From: Alysiella filiformis | GTDB taxonomy: Bacteria > Pseudomonadota > Gammaproteobacteria > Burkholderiales > Neisseriaceae | Length of the DNA stretch: 64,000 bases | Assembly (NCBI RefSeq): GCF_014054525.1 | Contig: NZ_CP059564.1 | Span: 1,498,357 to 1,562,356 of the forward strand | Reading direction: 5' to 3' | Shown: positions 37,132-46,204 of the stretch, piece by piece | Layout: each line of letters begins with the position of its first letter | Position numbering within the stretch: position 1 is the stretch's first letter | The notes under the pieces: model-generated | Told to the model about the DNA's origin: nothing | Database searches by the model: none | The model's input: the letters and a program-made list of their open reading frames with translations, nothing else | Program-made: the position numbers and the translations under genes

Positions 37132-38133
37132 TTAATTGCCCATTTTTTGGTGTAATGCAATCACGGTTTCGGGCTGTAATTGGCGCAAACAATCGGTGTG
37201 TCCGAGTGGGCATTCTCGCTTGAAACAGGGGCTGCACGCCAAATTCAAACTGGCAATGTGTGCGGTGTCGCTCAAAGGTGGCGTGTGATGTGGGCTGGAC
37301 GAGCCGTACACCGCCACCAATTTTGCGCCCACCGCCGCCGAAAGGTGCATGAGTCCACTGTCGTTGCACACCACGCCATCGGCACATGAGAGCAAATCAA
37401 TGGCTTCTGCCAAGCTGGTTTTGCCGCATAAATTGACACACAAGCTGCCTGAAAGCCGATTGATTTCTTCTGAAATTTCAAAATCTTTGTGTGAGCCAAA
37501 CAGCCAAATCTGCCAACCCTGTGCGGCATAATGCTGGGCGGTGGCGGCAAAATGTTCAGGCAGCCAACGTTTTGCCGAGCCATATTCCGCGCCCGCGCAC
37601 AAAGCCATGATTTTTTTGTCGCGTTGTAAAGCGTATTTTTGCAAAGTGGCGTTCAGGCTGCCTGAATCAATGTGCAAACGTGGCTGGCTGGATTGCCCTG
37701 CAAAATCGCAAGCCAAAGCGGTGTATCTGTCCACCATCAGTGGCAATTTTTGCTTGTCCAATTTGTGTAAATCATTCAATAGGATATAGCGCATTTCGCC
37801 CACATAACCCGTGCGCTGTTTCGCGCCCGTAGCCGCCGCCACGATTGCCGATTTGAGCGAATTGGGCAACACAATCACTTGGTCATAACCGCGTTGCCCC
37901 AGTTCGCGCCCTACGCGCCAACGTTCGCGCAGTTGTAAAGCACCATGCCCAAAAGGATTTTCAAGCACATGGCGAATTTCAGGCATGCGCTCAAACACCG
38001 CCATTGACCATTTTGGTGCAAAAACATCAATTTGGCAGTTGGGGTGGATTTGGTGCAGGCGGCGATAGAGCGGTTGGGTCATCACACAATCGCCTATCCA
38101 AGAAGGGGAAATAATCAGGATTTGTTTGGACAT
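37132..38133 (-). CDS. waaF: Lipopolysaccharide heptosyltransferase II
   Basis: 333 residues, GT9 family. ILIISPSWIGDCVMTQPLYRRLHQ and VLPNSLKSAIVAAATGAKQRTGYVGEMRY are WaaF signatures, as is VVCNDSGLMHLSAAVGAKLVAVYGSSSPHHTPPL. It adds the second L-glycero-D-manno-heptose to the inner core of LPS. It lies downstream of lapA-lapB and a small membrane protein gene on the same strand; these may form an envelope operon. Several uptake sequences lie within the frame. The 179-bp gap before the cytochrome gene contains no recognised feature. Confidence 0.95.
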   Translation of the reverse strand: MSKQILIISPSWIGDCVMTQPLYRRLHQIHPNCQIDVFAPKWSMAVFERMPEIRHVLENPFGHGALQLRERWRVGRELGQRGYDQVIVLPNSLKSAIVAAATGAKQRTGYVGEMRYILLNDLHKLDKQKLPLMVDRYTALACDFAGQSSQPRLHIDSGSLNATLQKYALQRDKKIMALCAGAEYGSAKRWLPEHFAATAQHYAAQGWQIWLFGSHKDFEISEEINRLSGSLCVNLCGKTSLAEAIDLLSCADGVVCNDSGLMHLSAAVGAKLVAVYGSSSPHHTPPLSDTAHIASLNLACSPCFKRECPLGHTDCLRQLQPETVIALHQKMGN

Positions 38134-38166
38134 AATGGGGGAAGTGGGTTTCAGGCAGCCTGAAAT

Positions 38167-38436
38167 TCATTTTTTCAACAAATGTGCATTGCGGCGCAAC
38201 AGCTTTTCCGCGTCATCGGTGGACAAGCCAAATTGGGTGCGTATGGCACGAACATCATCAATCGGATTGCCCGTCAAATGATTTTGCAACCACGTTTGCG
38301 TGGTAGGATTGCGGGCAACTTGTTGATACAAATTGATTTTGGGTTGGCTATTGGCACGGCGGCGGTCGCGCCAAAACAAATAGCCACCCCACGCAATGCC
38401 CGAAAACAACATCAATAAAGACAAAAATAACATCAT
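38167..38436 (-). CDS. Small membrane protein of unknown function
   Basis: 89 residues. One N-terminal membrane helix (about 1-22, MMLFLSLLMLFSGIAWGGYLFW), a basic stretch RDRRRANSQPK, then a soluble helical domain ending DAEKLLRRNAHLLKK. The stop-to-start spacing with lapB is 3 bp (lapB stop at 38440-38442, start here at 38436 or 38433), so translation should be coupled to lapB. No known domain. The link to LPS control is by position only. Confidence 0.7.
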   Translation of the reverse strand: MMLFLSLLMLFSGIAWGGYLFWRDRRRANSQPKINLYQQVARNPTTQTWLQNHLTGNPIDDVRAIRTQFGLSTDDAEKLLRRNAHLLKK

Positions 38437-38439
38437 GAT

Positions 38440-39609
38440 TTAAATCTCAATTTTATTGGGCGTAAAGGTTTCCCATTTGTTGCAGGCAGGGCAATGCCAA
38501 AAATAAACCTGTGATTTAAAATGACAATTTCGGCAACGATACATCACCGCCTTTTGTAATTGGCGACCCATTACACCGCGCATCATGTCTGCGTCTGCCT
38601 TCCATTGCGGATTCAAATCTGACATTTGCAAACCCAACAGGCGATACATGCCATTCAAATCAGGCTTGGCGCGAATGAGTTCAATGGCAAGCTGGTTGGC
38701 TTTGGCTTCACCGTCCAACAGCAGCGATTTTTCATAAATCACATTCAGCAAATCCAAAGCAGGAAAGGTTTTCGCATAGCCAATCAGCACGTCCAAACCC
38801 GCGCGCGCCTTGTTTTGTGCCTGATAAGCGTCAAAAATGCGCTCGCCCACCATGCTCAAATAAGCGTGATTTTGCGATTCAATCGCCGTGTATGCCGCAA
38901 TAGCCGCGCCATAATTGGCGTGTTTTTGCTCAATGTCGCCCAAAATCATGTTGGCGCGGGTGCATTTTTTGTTGGCGTTTAAGGCTGCCTGAACGTGTTC
39001 ACGCGCTTGCACCAAATCATTGCGAAACAAAGCCGCTTGCGCCATTTCACAATAAAATTGAGCAATTTCAAATTGATAAGTTTGCTCATCGTGCGCCAAA
39101 AGCTGGGCGGTGGTGATGGCTTTTTCCCAATCGCGGTCTTGTTGGTAAATATTGAGCAAGACTTCATTGGCTTGTTTTGCCATATTGCCGTTTTGAATTT
39201 CCAAAAAAATTTGCTCGGCGCGGTCAATCAAACCTGCACTTTGGTAATTCAAACCCAATTCATACAACACACGCTCGCGTTTTTCGCCCACCGTGTCGGG
39301 CGATTGCAACAGCGTTTTGTGCATGGCAATCGCCTTATCGTTTTCGCCACGCTGACGGTAGAGCTTGCCCAAGGTCAAGTTCAAATCATAAGAACCTTGT
39401 TGTTGGTCAATCACTTCTGCCAAATGCCGTGCTGCTTTGCCCGTGTTTTTGTCCACCAGCGCGTCCAAGCTGGCATAAAAGCCTGTGGGAACGGTTTTGG
39501 CGTGTTTCAGCACGGTTTTCATGTCCACCCGTGCCGCAAACCAGCCCATGCCGAAAAACACAGGCAGCAAAATAATCGGTACCAGCAGCCACCAAATTTC
39601 CATATCCAT
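38440..39609 (-). CDS. lapB: Lipopolysaccharide assembly protein LapB (YciM)
   Basis: 389 residues from the ATG at 39609, exactly the Escherichia LapB length. N-terminal membrane helix (WWLLVPIILLPVFFGMGW), TPR repeats through the middle, and a C-terminal rubredoxin-like metal site CRNC...CPAC. It guides the FtsH protease to LpxC and so limits lipid A synthesis. The start overlaps or abuts the lapA stop (39614), as in the conserved lapA-lapB pair. A TTG start six codons upstream is less likely. Confidence 0.94.
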   Translation of the reverse strand: MDMEIWWLLVPIILLPVFFGMGWFAARVDMKTVLKHAKTVPTGFYASLDALVDKNTGKAARHLAEVIDQQQGSYDLNLTLGKLYRQRGENDKAIAMHKTLLQSPDTVGEKRERVLYELGLNYQSAGLIDRAEQIFLEIQNGNMAKQANEVLLNIYQQDRDWEKAITTAQLLAHDEQTYQFEIAQFYCEMAQAALFRNDLVQAREHVQAALNANKKCTRANMILGDIEQKHANYGAAIAAYTAIESQNHAYLSMVGERIFDAYQAQNKARAGLDVLIGYAKTFPALDLLNVIYEKSLLLDGEAKANQLAIELIRAKPDLNGMYRLLGLQMSDLNPQWKADADMMRGVMGRQLQKAVMYRCRNCHFKSQVYFWHCPACNKWETFTPNKIEI

Positions 39610-39613
39610 ACGA

Positions 39614-39940
39614 TTATTTCTTTTCAATAATGGTGGGAATGGACTGCTCGGCAGGTGCCGACAAATCTTGGCGAGTCAAACGTGCCGTTTTTTGCACTTC
39701 GCCACGCAAACGTGCCACTTCACTGCGCAAACGCAACAAACGCCCAAACATGGCAAACACACCAAAAATCGCCCCCACCACAAACATGCCAAACAGCACC
39801 ACAATCAAAGGCAAATTCAGCGATTGACCAGGGAGATACGAAAATTGCACCGCATTGGTGTTGATGAACGCCAAAATCAGCAAAATTGCCAAAATAATGA
39901 ATTTGATGCCCCAAGAAACAATCTTTAAAAATTTCATCAT
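39614..39940 (-). CDS. lapA: Lipopolysaccharide assembly protein LapA (DUF1049)
   Basis: 108 residues starting MMKFLKIVSWG after a GGAG site. Two membrane helices (about 7-27 and 46-66) with the family motif NTNAVQFSYLPGQSLNLPLIVVLFGMFVVGAIFG, then a cytoplasmic coiled coil. Works next to LapB. The usual upstream neighbours (rpsA, ihfB) are absent; here the divergent brnT lies upstream. Confidence 0.92.
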   Translation of the reverse strand: MMKFLKIVSWGIKFIILAILLILAFINTNAVQFSYLPGQSLNLPLIVVLFGMFVVGAIFGVFAMFGRLLRLRSEVARLRGEVQKTARLTRQDLSAPAEQSIPTIIEKK

Positions 39941-40151
39941 GTTTTTGCTCCAAATGGAAATACCGCGAAAAAATGTGCGATAGTGTAAACGATTTGCGTG
40001 TTTTTTGATACGGCTGCGTTTGTTTCGGCGTGGCTCATGTGTATAATCGTATCGGTTTTGAGACAAGATGGGCAGGTAAAATGAGCAGAATTGCCTTAAA
40101 AAAGGGTTTGATTTTACTTGCGAATGGGTTAAATTGTTATTACAATAAATC

Positions 40152-40430
40152 ATGAAAATTGAATTTGACCCACAAAAATCCGAGCGCAATATTCGGGAAC
40201 GCAACCTGCCATTTGATTTGGTCTGTGATTTAGATTGGCAAACGGCATGGGTGTGTGCAGATACGCGCCATGATTATCCCGAGCCGCGCTTTGTGGCGTT
40301 GGCATTGTTGCAGCAGCGATTGCATGTTGTCGTGTTTACACCCATTGAAGGTGGCATTCGTGTCATCAGTTTTCGCAAAGCCAATTCAAGAGAGAGCAGA
40401 AATTATGAACAGTTTACCCAAGCTGATTGA
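40152..40430 (+). CDS. brnT: BrnT family toxin (type II toxin-antitoxin)
   Basis: 92 residues. MKIEFDPQKSERNIRERNLPFD matches the BrnT opening (F-D-x-x-K-x-x-x-N-x-x-K-H), followed by YPEPRFVALALL and the C-terminal IRVISFRKANSRESRNYE, which is the conserved Arg-rich end. BrnT toxins have a RelE-like fold and inhibit translation by cutting RNA. The next gene overlaps it by 26 bp and encodes the matching antitoxin. Confidence 0.9.
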   Translation: MKIEFDPQKSERNIRERNLPFDLVCDLDWQTAWVCADTRHDYPEPRFVALALLQQRLHVVVFTPIEGGIRVISFRKANSRESRNYEQFTQAD

Positions 40431-40695
40431 TGATATGGGCGAAGTACCTGAATTAAGTCGTCAAGATTTGACGCATTTTCGCCCAATTAAAGAAGTGATG
40501 TCGCCTGAATTTATGGCAATGCTTCATCAACACAGTGAACAACAACGTAAAACACGCGGTAAACAAAAAATGCCAACCAAACAAATGGTTACTTTGCGTT
40601 TATCGCCCGAAGTGATTGCGGCTTTTAAAGCCGATGGCAAAGGTTGGCAAACGCGAATCAATGAAGTGTTGTTGCGCCATGTGCAGCAATCTTAA
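40405..40695 (+). CDS. brnA: BrnA family antitoxin
   Basis: 96 residues from the ATG at 40405 inside the toxin gene. The C-terminus KQMVTLRLSPEVIAAFKADGKGWQTRINEVL is the BrnA ribbon-helix-helix-like DNA-binding domain, which binds toxin and represses the operon. As is usual for brnTA the toxin gene comes first. The gap to ilvE (40696-40796) holds facing uptake sequences able to form a hairpin. Confidence 0.9.
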   Translation: MNSLPKLIDDMGEVPELSRQDLTHFRPIKEVMSPEFMAMLHQHSEQQRKTRGKQKMPTKQMVTLRLSPEVIAAFKADGKGWQTRINEVLLRHVQQS

Positions 40696-40796
40696 AAATA
40701 CATTCAGGCAGCCTTTTGCCATATTGTTTAAACAGTAATGCTGCCTGAAACACATCTTTCTCCATTTTTAAACAACCATTATTCAAAGGAATCTGT

Positions 40797-41741
40797 ATGA
40801 GCGCACCCACCCCCACCGTTGCATTGAGCGACCGCGATGGCAAAATTTGGTACAACGGCGAATTGGTTGATTGGCGCAATGCCCAAACCCACGTTTTGAC
40901 CCACACCTTGCACTATGGCATGGGCGTGTTTGAAGGCGTACGCGCCTACGAAACCCCAAAAGGCGCAGCCATTTTCCGTTTGCAAGACCACACCAACCGC
41001 CTGTTCAATTCAGCCAAAATCGTGGGCATGAATTTGCCCTTTACCAAAGAACAAATCAACCAAGCACACATTGATGTGGTTAAAGCCAATGGTTTGACAT
41101 CGTGCTATTTCCGCCCCATGGCGTTTTACGGTTCGTTCAAATTGGGCATTGCCCCCAAAGCCGATGATGTGCAAATGATTGTTGCGGCATGGGCTTGGGG
41201 CGCGTATTTGGGCGAAGAAGGTTTGCGTAAAGGCATTCGTTGCAAAATCAGCAGCTTCACGCGCCATCACCCCAATGTAACCATGATTAAAGCCAAAGCC
41301 AATGGCAACTACATGAACTCCATCATGGCAAATACCGAAGCCCATCAAAGCGGCTACGATGAAGCCATTTTGTTGGACGCGGCTGGTTATGTTGCCGAAG
41401 GTTCGGGCGAAAACATTTTCGTGATTAAAGATGGCGTGTTGTACACCCCCGCTTTGGACGTGGCTTTGGACGGCATCACACGCCGCACCGTAATGGAAAT
41501 TGCCACCGCCATGGGCGTGAAAGTGGTTGAAAAACGCATCACGCGCGATGAGTTGTATGTTGCCGATGAAGTGTTCTTCACAGGCACTGCCGCCGAAGTT
41601 ACCCCAATCCGCGAAATCGACAACCGTCAAATCGGCATTGGCGAACGTGGCGAATTAACCACAGAAATCCAAAAACGCTTTTTTGACATCGTTCAAGGAC
41701 GCAATCCCGACTACGAACATTATCTGACTTATGTAGGATAA
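40797..41741 (+). CDS. ilvE: Branched-chain amino acid aminotransferase
   Basis: 314 residues, fold type IV PLP enzyme. LTHTLHYGMGVFEGVRAYET, the PLP Lys in TMIKAKANGNYMNS, and EAILLDAAGYVAEGSGENIFVIKDG with TLTPAL-like VLYTPALDVALDGITRRTVMEIA. It makes Val, Ile and Leu from their keto acids. An IlvE enzyme is a known target of the reactive enamines that RidA (also encoded here) removes. Confidence 0.97.
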   Translation: MSAPTPTVALSDRDGKIWYNGELVDWRNAQTHVLTHTLHYGMGVFEGVRAYETPKGAAIFRLQDHTNRLFNSAKIVGMNLPFTKEQINQAHIDVVKANGLTSCYFRPMAFYGSFKLGIAPKADDVQMIVAAWAWGAYLGEEGLRKGIRCKISSFTRHHPNVTMIKAKANGNYMNSIMANTEAHQSGYDEAILLDAAGYVAEGSGENIFVIKDGVLYTPALDVALDGITRRTVMEIATAMGVKVVEKRITRDELYVADEVFFTGTAAEVTPIREIDNRQIGIGERGELTTEIQKRFFDIVQGRNPDYEHYLTYVG

Positions 41742-41746
41742 TCCCC

Positions 41747-41782
41747 AAAACGCACTTTCAGGCAGCCTGAACGTGCGTTTTT
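41747..41782 (+). terminator. Terminator after ilvE with an uptake sequence as its loop
   Basis: Arms AAAACGCAC and GTGCGTTTTT enclose the palindromic uptake sequence TTCAGGCAGCCTGAA, so the whole stem is about 16 bp long. 5 bp after the stop. Confidence 0.85.
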
Positions 41783-41883
41783 GCCTTAAATTAGGCAAAT
41801 TATGTGGAATTGGGCTTATCAAAAGGCGCAAATTTCTTTACAATAACCCCAATTTGAACAATTACCGATAAGTGATTTAAACC

Positions 41884-42930
41884 ATGTCCATGCAAATTAC
41901 CGACCTTTTGGCGTTTGGTGTGAAAAACAAAGCATCTGACTTGCATTTGTCCGCAGGTTTGCCCCCCATGATTCGCGTTCATGGCGACATTCGCCGCATC
42001 AATCTGCCTGAAATGAGTGCAGAAGATGTGGGAAACATGATTAGTTCAGTGATGAACGACTTGAATCGCAAAAATTACCAACAAAATTTGGAAACCGACT
42101 TTTCATTTGAATTGCCCAATGTGGCACGTTTTCGTGTGAATGCGTTCAACACCAATCGCGGGCCAGCCGCCGTGTTCCGTACCATTCCCAGCAAAGTTTT
42201 GACTTTGGAAGAATTGAAAGCACCGCGTGTGTTCCAAAAAATTGCCGAAACCCCACGCGGTTTGGTGCTGGTAACAGGGCCTACGGGTTCAGGTAAATCC
42301 ACCACCTTGGCGGCGATGATTGACTATGTGAACCAAAACGAACCCGCCCACATTTTGACCATTGAAGACCCGATTGAGTTTGTGCATCAATCCAAAAAAT
42401 CGCTGATTAACCAACGCGAATTGCACGAACACACCCACAGTTTTGCCAACGCGCTGAAATCGGCATTGCGTGAAGACCCCGACATCATCTTGGTGGGCGA
42501 GATGCGCGACCCCGAAACCATTGGTTTGGCATTGACCGCCGCCGAAACGGGACACTTGGTATTTGGCACTTTGCACACCACCAGCGCAACCAAAACCGTA
42601 GACCGTATCATTGACGTGTTCCCAGCAGGCGAAAAAGAGATGGTGCGCTCCATGTTGTCGGAATCTTTGCGTGCCGTTATCGCGCAAACGCTGCTGAAAA
42701 CCAAAGACGGTAAAGGTCGTGTTGCCGCCCATGAAATCATGATTGCCAATGCCGCGATTCGTAACTTGATTCGTGAAAACAAAATCGCACAAATGAACTC
42801 CGTATTGCAAACAGGTCAAAACTACGGCATGCAGACACTGGACCAGTGCTTGCAAGATTTGGTACGCCGCAACATCATTTCTTTGGAAGACGCGCGCGCC
42901 AAAGCCCAAAACCCCGATATGATTAACTGA
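41884..42930 (+). CDS. pilT: Type IV pilus retraction ATPase PilT
   Basis: 348 residues; the Met at residue 3 (MQITDLLAFG) is an equally good start. Walker A GPTGSGKSTTLAAM, Asp box ILTIEDPIEFVHQ, Walker B LREDPDIILVGEMRDPETI, His box GTLHTTSATKTVDRI and the retraction motif AIRNLIREN. The hexameric ATPase depolymerises pilin for twitching, and in Neisseria is needed for DNA uptake, in keeping with the abundant uptake sequences here. pilU follows. Confidence 0.98.
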   Translation: MSMQITDLLAFGVKNKASDLHLSAGLPPMIRVHGDIRRINLPEMSAEDVGNMISSVMNDLNRKNYQQNLETDFSFELPNVARFRVNAFNTNRGPAAVFRTIPSKVLTLEELKAPRVFQKIAETPRGLVLVTGPTGSGKSTTLAAMIDYVNQNEPAHILTIEDPIEFVHQSKKSLINQRELHEHTHSFANALKSALREDPDIILVGEMRDPETIGLALTAAETGHLVFGTLHTTSATKTVDRIIDVFPAGEKEMVRSMLSESLRAVIAQTLLKTKDGKGRVAAHEIMIANAAIRNLIRENKIAQMNSVLQTGQNYGMQTLDQCLQDLVRRNIISLEDARAKAQNPDMIN

Positions 42931-43006
42931 TTTTTTCAGGCAGCCTGAAAAGAAACCGAATCATTCATATTGTTTAAAAAATCATCATCATGAAAGAGTT
43001 AAAGTC

Positions 43007-44353
43007 ATGAGTGAACAAAATAAACCCGATGTGGCAGCCCTGTTGTCAGGTTTGGTTAATGATTACAAAAACACCCACCCCGAACTTGCCGCCAAAGAAC
43101 GCGCACAAGCACGCATGGCAGCCAGCGAAGCCGTTTCGCGTGGCGAAATGCCCGCAGTTGGGGGCATGGGTGCAGGTATGCCCATGGGTGGTGGCATGGC
43201 TGGGCAAGCCCCCATGTTGGGTGGTACAGCACAGTTGCACCCTTTGTTGGAAAAAATGGCTGCCGAGTGTGAAAAACGCTTGGCATCGGATATTTTCATC
43301 AGCGCAGGTTTTCCGCCATCGTTCAAAATCAATGGCGAATTGATTCCTGTGCCATTGAAACCCTTGTCGTCTTCTGATACGCAAATGCTGGTGTATTCCA
43401 CCATGGCACCCGACCAACGCATCAAATTTGACAAAGAATTGGAATTGAACTATTCGGTTATGTCGTCAGCAGGTGTGCGTTTCCGTGTGAATGCTTATCA
43501 CGAGCAAGGTCGCGTGGGCATGGTGTGGCGGCGCATTACCACCAAAATTTTGACGGTGGACGATTTGCAATTACCACAAGGTTTGAAAGAATTGGCAATG
43601 CAGCCACGCGGCTTGCTGATTTTGGCAGGTGCAACGGGTTCGGGTAAATCCACTTCCATGGCGGCGATGTTGGACTGGCGCAACAAACACGCGGCAGGTC
43701 ATATTGTTACCATTGAAGACCCTGTGGAATATTTGCACAAACCGATTAAATCCATTTTCACGCAGCGCGAATTGGGCGTGGACACCAATTCTTGGTCTAT
43801 GGCGGTGCAATCTGCCATGCGTCAAGCACCAGACGTGGTGTGTGTGGGCGAGGTGCGTAACGAACACACCATGGAATATGCCTTGCAACTGGCACAAACG
43901 GGACACTTGTGTATTTTCACGATTCACGCCAACAATGCCGTGCAAACCATTGAGCGGATTATGAACTTCTATCCCGAAGAGCGTCATCAGCAGGTGTTGA
44001 TGGACTTGGCTTTGAACGTGGTGGGCATCATTGGTCAGCGTTTGGCGCGTTTGAAAGAGGGCGGTCGCACGGCGATTGTGGATTTGCTGATTAACACGCC
44101 TGCCATGCAAGACCATATTTTCAAAGGCGAATTGATGGAAGCCATGTCGTTGATGAATCGTTCGGAAGTGGACGGTATGCAAACGTTTGACCAAGATTTG
44201 TTCCGTTTGTACACCGAAGGGCGCATTACTTATGATGAAGCCTTGCGCCAAGCTGAATCGGTGAACGACTTGCGTTTGCGCATTAAGTTGTGGGAAGAGG
44301 GCAATGCCGAAACCCATATCTTTGAACGTGTGAATGAATTGACTTTTAACTGA
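43007..44353 (+). CDS. pilU: PilT-like accessory retraction ATPase PilU
   Basis: 448 residues. GATGSGKSTSMAAM, IEDPVEYLHK, VVCVGEVRNEHTMEY and FTIHANNAVQTIERI correspond to the PilT motifs; the position behind pilT and the divergence from it identify PilU. It aids PilT under load. The N-terminus is extended by about 75 residues with an acidic/helical start and a Met/Gly linker (GGMGAGMPMGGGMAG, about 52-66) before the PilT-like domain begins at LHPLLEKMAAECEKRLASD. That linker looks flexible. Confidence 0.93.
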   Translation: MSEQNKPDVAALLSGLVNDYKNTHPELAAKERAQARMAASEAVSRGEMPAVGGMGAGMPMGGGMAGQAPMLGGTAQLHPLLEKMAAECEKRLASDIFISAGFPPSFKINGELIPVPLKPLSSSDTQMLVYSTMAPDQRIKFDKELELNYSVMSSAGVRFRVNAYHEQGRVGMVWRRITTKILTVDDLQLPQGLKELAMQPRGLLILAGATGSGKSTSMAAMLDWRNKHAAGHIVTIEDPVEYLHKPIKSIFTQRELGVDTNSWSMAVQSAMRQAPDVVCVGEVRNEHTMEYALQLAQTGHLCIFTIHANNAVQTIERIMNFYPEERHQQVLMDLALNVVGIIGQRLARLKEGGRTAIVDLLINTPAMQDHIFKGELMEAMSLMNRSEVDGMQTFDQDLFRLYTEGRITYDEALRQAESVNDLRLRIKLWEEGNAETHIFERVNELTFN

Positions 44354-44364
44354 TTCTAAAATCG

Positions 44365-44403
44365 CAACCGCAAGACTGATTTGGGTTTGCGGTTGTTGTT
44401 TTT
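44365..44403 (+). terminator. Terminator after pilU
   Basis: Arms CAACCGCAA and TTGCGGTTG with a 13-base loop followed by TTGTTTTT, 11 bp after the stop. Confidence 0.8.
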
Positions 44404-44451
44404 CAGGCAGCCTGAAAACCCATTTTCCCCATTTTATTAAGGACAGCAATC

Positions 44452-44892
44452 ATGCCCTTTTCTCTTCCTTCATCAAGCGGCGAAGTGTTTGACGCGGCAC
44501 AACATTTGCCTTTGATTGTCTATTTTTACCCCAAAGACCACACCGCAGGTTGCACCACCGAAGGCTTGGATTTCAACCATTTGCTGCCTGAATTTCGCGC
44601 ATTGGGTTACACGGTGGTCGGCATTTCGCGCGACAGCGTCAAAACCCACCAAAATTTTTGCGCGAAACAGGGCTTTCAATTTGAATTGTTGAGCGATACA
44701 GATGAAAGTGTGTGCAAACAATTTGATGTGTTGAAATTGAAAAAAATGTATGGAAAAGAACATCTTGGTGTTGAGCGCAGCACTTTTGTTTTGAATGAAC
44801 AAGGCGAGATTGTCCACGAATGGCGCAAGGTAAAAGTTGCCAATCACGCGCAAGAAGTGCTGGATACCGTGAAACGCATTCAGGCTGCCTGA
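44452..44892 (+). CDS. bcp: Thioredoxin-dependent peroxiredoxin (Bcp/PrxQ)
   Basis: 146 residues. Peroxidatic Cys34 in FYPKDHTAGCTTEGLDF; LGYTVVGISRDSVKTHQNFCAKQGF and FELLSDTDESVCKQFDV match Bcp. It reduces hydroperoxides using thioredoxin. The gene ends in an uptake sequence that encodes the last residues RIQAA. Preceded by an uptake sequence and AAGGA. Confidence 0.95.
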   Translation: MPFSLPSSSGEVFDAAQHLPLIVYFYPKDHTAGCTTEGLDFNHLLPEFRALGYTVVGISRDSVKTHQNFCAKQGFQFELLSDTDESVCKQFDVLKLKKMYGKEHLGVERSTFVLNEQGEIVHEWRKVKVANHAQEVLDTVKRIQAA

Positions 44893-44912
44893 AATCAGTA
44901 GGGTGCAGCAAT

Positions 44913-45006
44913 CTCTCTCCCTCTCCCTGTGGGAGAGGGCTGGGGAGAGGGGGCTTTAATCTTAAAATTTACCCTCTCCCTAACCCTCTCCCACAGGGAG
45001 AGGGGA
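44913..45006. repeat. REP-like long inverted repeat, copy 1
   Basis: About 94 bp. CTCTCCCTGTGGGAGAGGGC at the left faces CCCTCTCCCACAGGGAGAGG at the right, with CTGGGGAGAGGG and ACCCTCTCCCTAAC further in. Each arm is itself a short palindrome. The form matches a dispersed extragenic palindrome seen in many proteobacteria. It occupies the bcp-purK gap. Confidence 0.85.
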
Positions 45007-45061
45007 CAGTATAGTGGCACTTTTCAGGCTGCCTGAAAATAAACAAAAAAGGTTTAAACCA

Positions 45062-46204
45062 ATGAAAATAAATCCAATTTTACCGCCAGCCATGTTGGGC
45101 ATTTTGGGCGGTGGGCAGTTGGGCAGTATGTTCACAATGGCTGCAAAAACAATGGGTTATCGCGTTACTGTGCTTGACCCTGACCCGAATGCGCCTGCTG
45201 CACGTTTTGCCGATGTGCATTTGTGTGCGGCATTTGATGATGCCAATGCTTTGAAAGAATTGGCAAAATGTGCCGCCATCACCACCGAATTTGAAAATGT
45301 GAACGCCCAAGCCATGCGCGATTTGGCGCAACACACGCGCGTGTCGCCAAGCGGCGATTGTGTGGCGATTGCCCAAAATCGCATTTTGGAAAAACAATGG
45401 ATACGCCAAGCGGGTTTGCAAACTGCACCTTATCAAGTCATTGAAAAAGAAGAAGATATTGGCGAACAAAGTTTGCCCTATTTATCGGGGATTTTGAAAA
45501 CCGCCACTTTGGGTTATGACGGCAAGGGGCAAATTCGCGTGAACACGCTGCCTGAATTGCGGGCGGCATTTGCGGCGCATTGCGGTGTGCCTTGTGTTTT
45601 GGAGCGGCTGGTGGATTTGCGTGCGGAAATTTCTGTAATTGTGTGCCGTTTGAACGATGATGAAATTGCCACGTTTGACCCTGCCGAAAATCATCATGAA
45701 AATGGCATTTTGGCGTATTCCATTGTGCCAGCGCGGCTGCCTGAAACGCTGCAAAATCAAGCGCGTGGCATGGCAATTCGTTTGGCGAATGAGTTGGATT
45801 ATGTGGGCGTGTTGGCGGTGGAAATGTTTGTGGTGGGCGATGAAGCCCATTTGCTGGTTAATGAGATTGCGCCGCGTCCACACAATAGCGGTCATCACAC
45901 GATAGATGCTTGTTTATCCAGCCAATTTCAGCAGCAGGTGCGGCTGATGTGCGGTTTGCCGCCTGCGAAAACCGATTTGCTGTCGGCGTGTTGCATGGCG
46001 AATATTTTGGGCGATGTGTGGGGCGAAAATGGCAGTGAACCGAATTGGCAAGCGGTTTTCAGGCAGCCTGAAACGCATTTGCATTTGTATGGCAAAACGC
46101 AAGCAAGGGCAGGGCGCAAAATGGGGCATTTTACCGTGTTGGCAGACCACGCCAATCGCGCATTTGATTTGGCAAAACAAGCACATGGCGAATTGAGAAA
46201 ATGA
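45062..46204 (+). CDS. purK: 5-(carboxyamino)imidazole ribonucleotide synthase
   Basis: 380 residues from MKINPILPPAMLGILGGGQLG; the frame opens earlier in repeat and uptake sequence and that part is rejected. ATP-grasp enzyme with LDPDPNAPAARFAD, TTEFENVNAQ, KTATLGYDGKGQ and EIAPRPHNSGHHTIDA. It makes N5-carboxyaminoimidazole ribonucleotide in purine synthesis. No purE adjoins. Confidence 0.97.
   Translation: MKINPILPPAMLGILGGGQLGSMFTMAAKTMGYRVTVLDPDPNAPAARFADVHLCAAFDDANALKELAKCAAITTEFENVNAQAMRDLAQHTRVSPSGDCVAIAQNRILEKQWIRQAGLQTAPYQVIEKEEDIGEQSLPYLSGILKTATLGYDGKGQIRVNTLPELRAAFAAHCGVPCVLERLVDLRAEISVIVCRLNDDEIATFDPAENHHENGILAYSIVPARLPETLQNQARGMAIRLANELDYVGVLAVEMFVVGDEAHLLVNEIAPRPHNSGHHTIDACLSSQFQQQVRLMCGLPPAKTDLLSACCMANILGDVWGENGSEPNWQAVFRQPETHLHLYGKTQARAGRKMGHFTVLADHANRAFDLAKQAHGELRK

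Noticed and set aside
44820-45014. Open frame reading SPSPCGRGLGRGG-like peptide near bcp
   Set aside because: This peptide is the translation of a REP-like repeat and recurs wherever the repeat occurs; it is not a gene.
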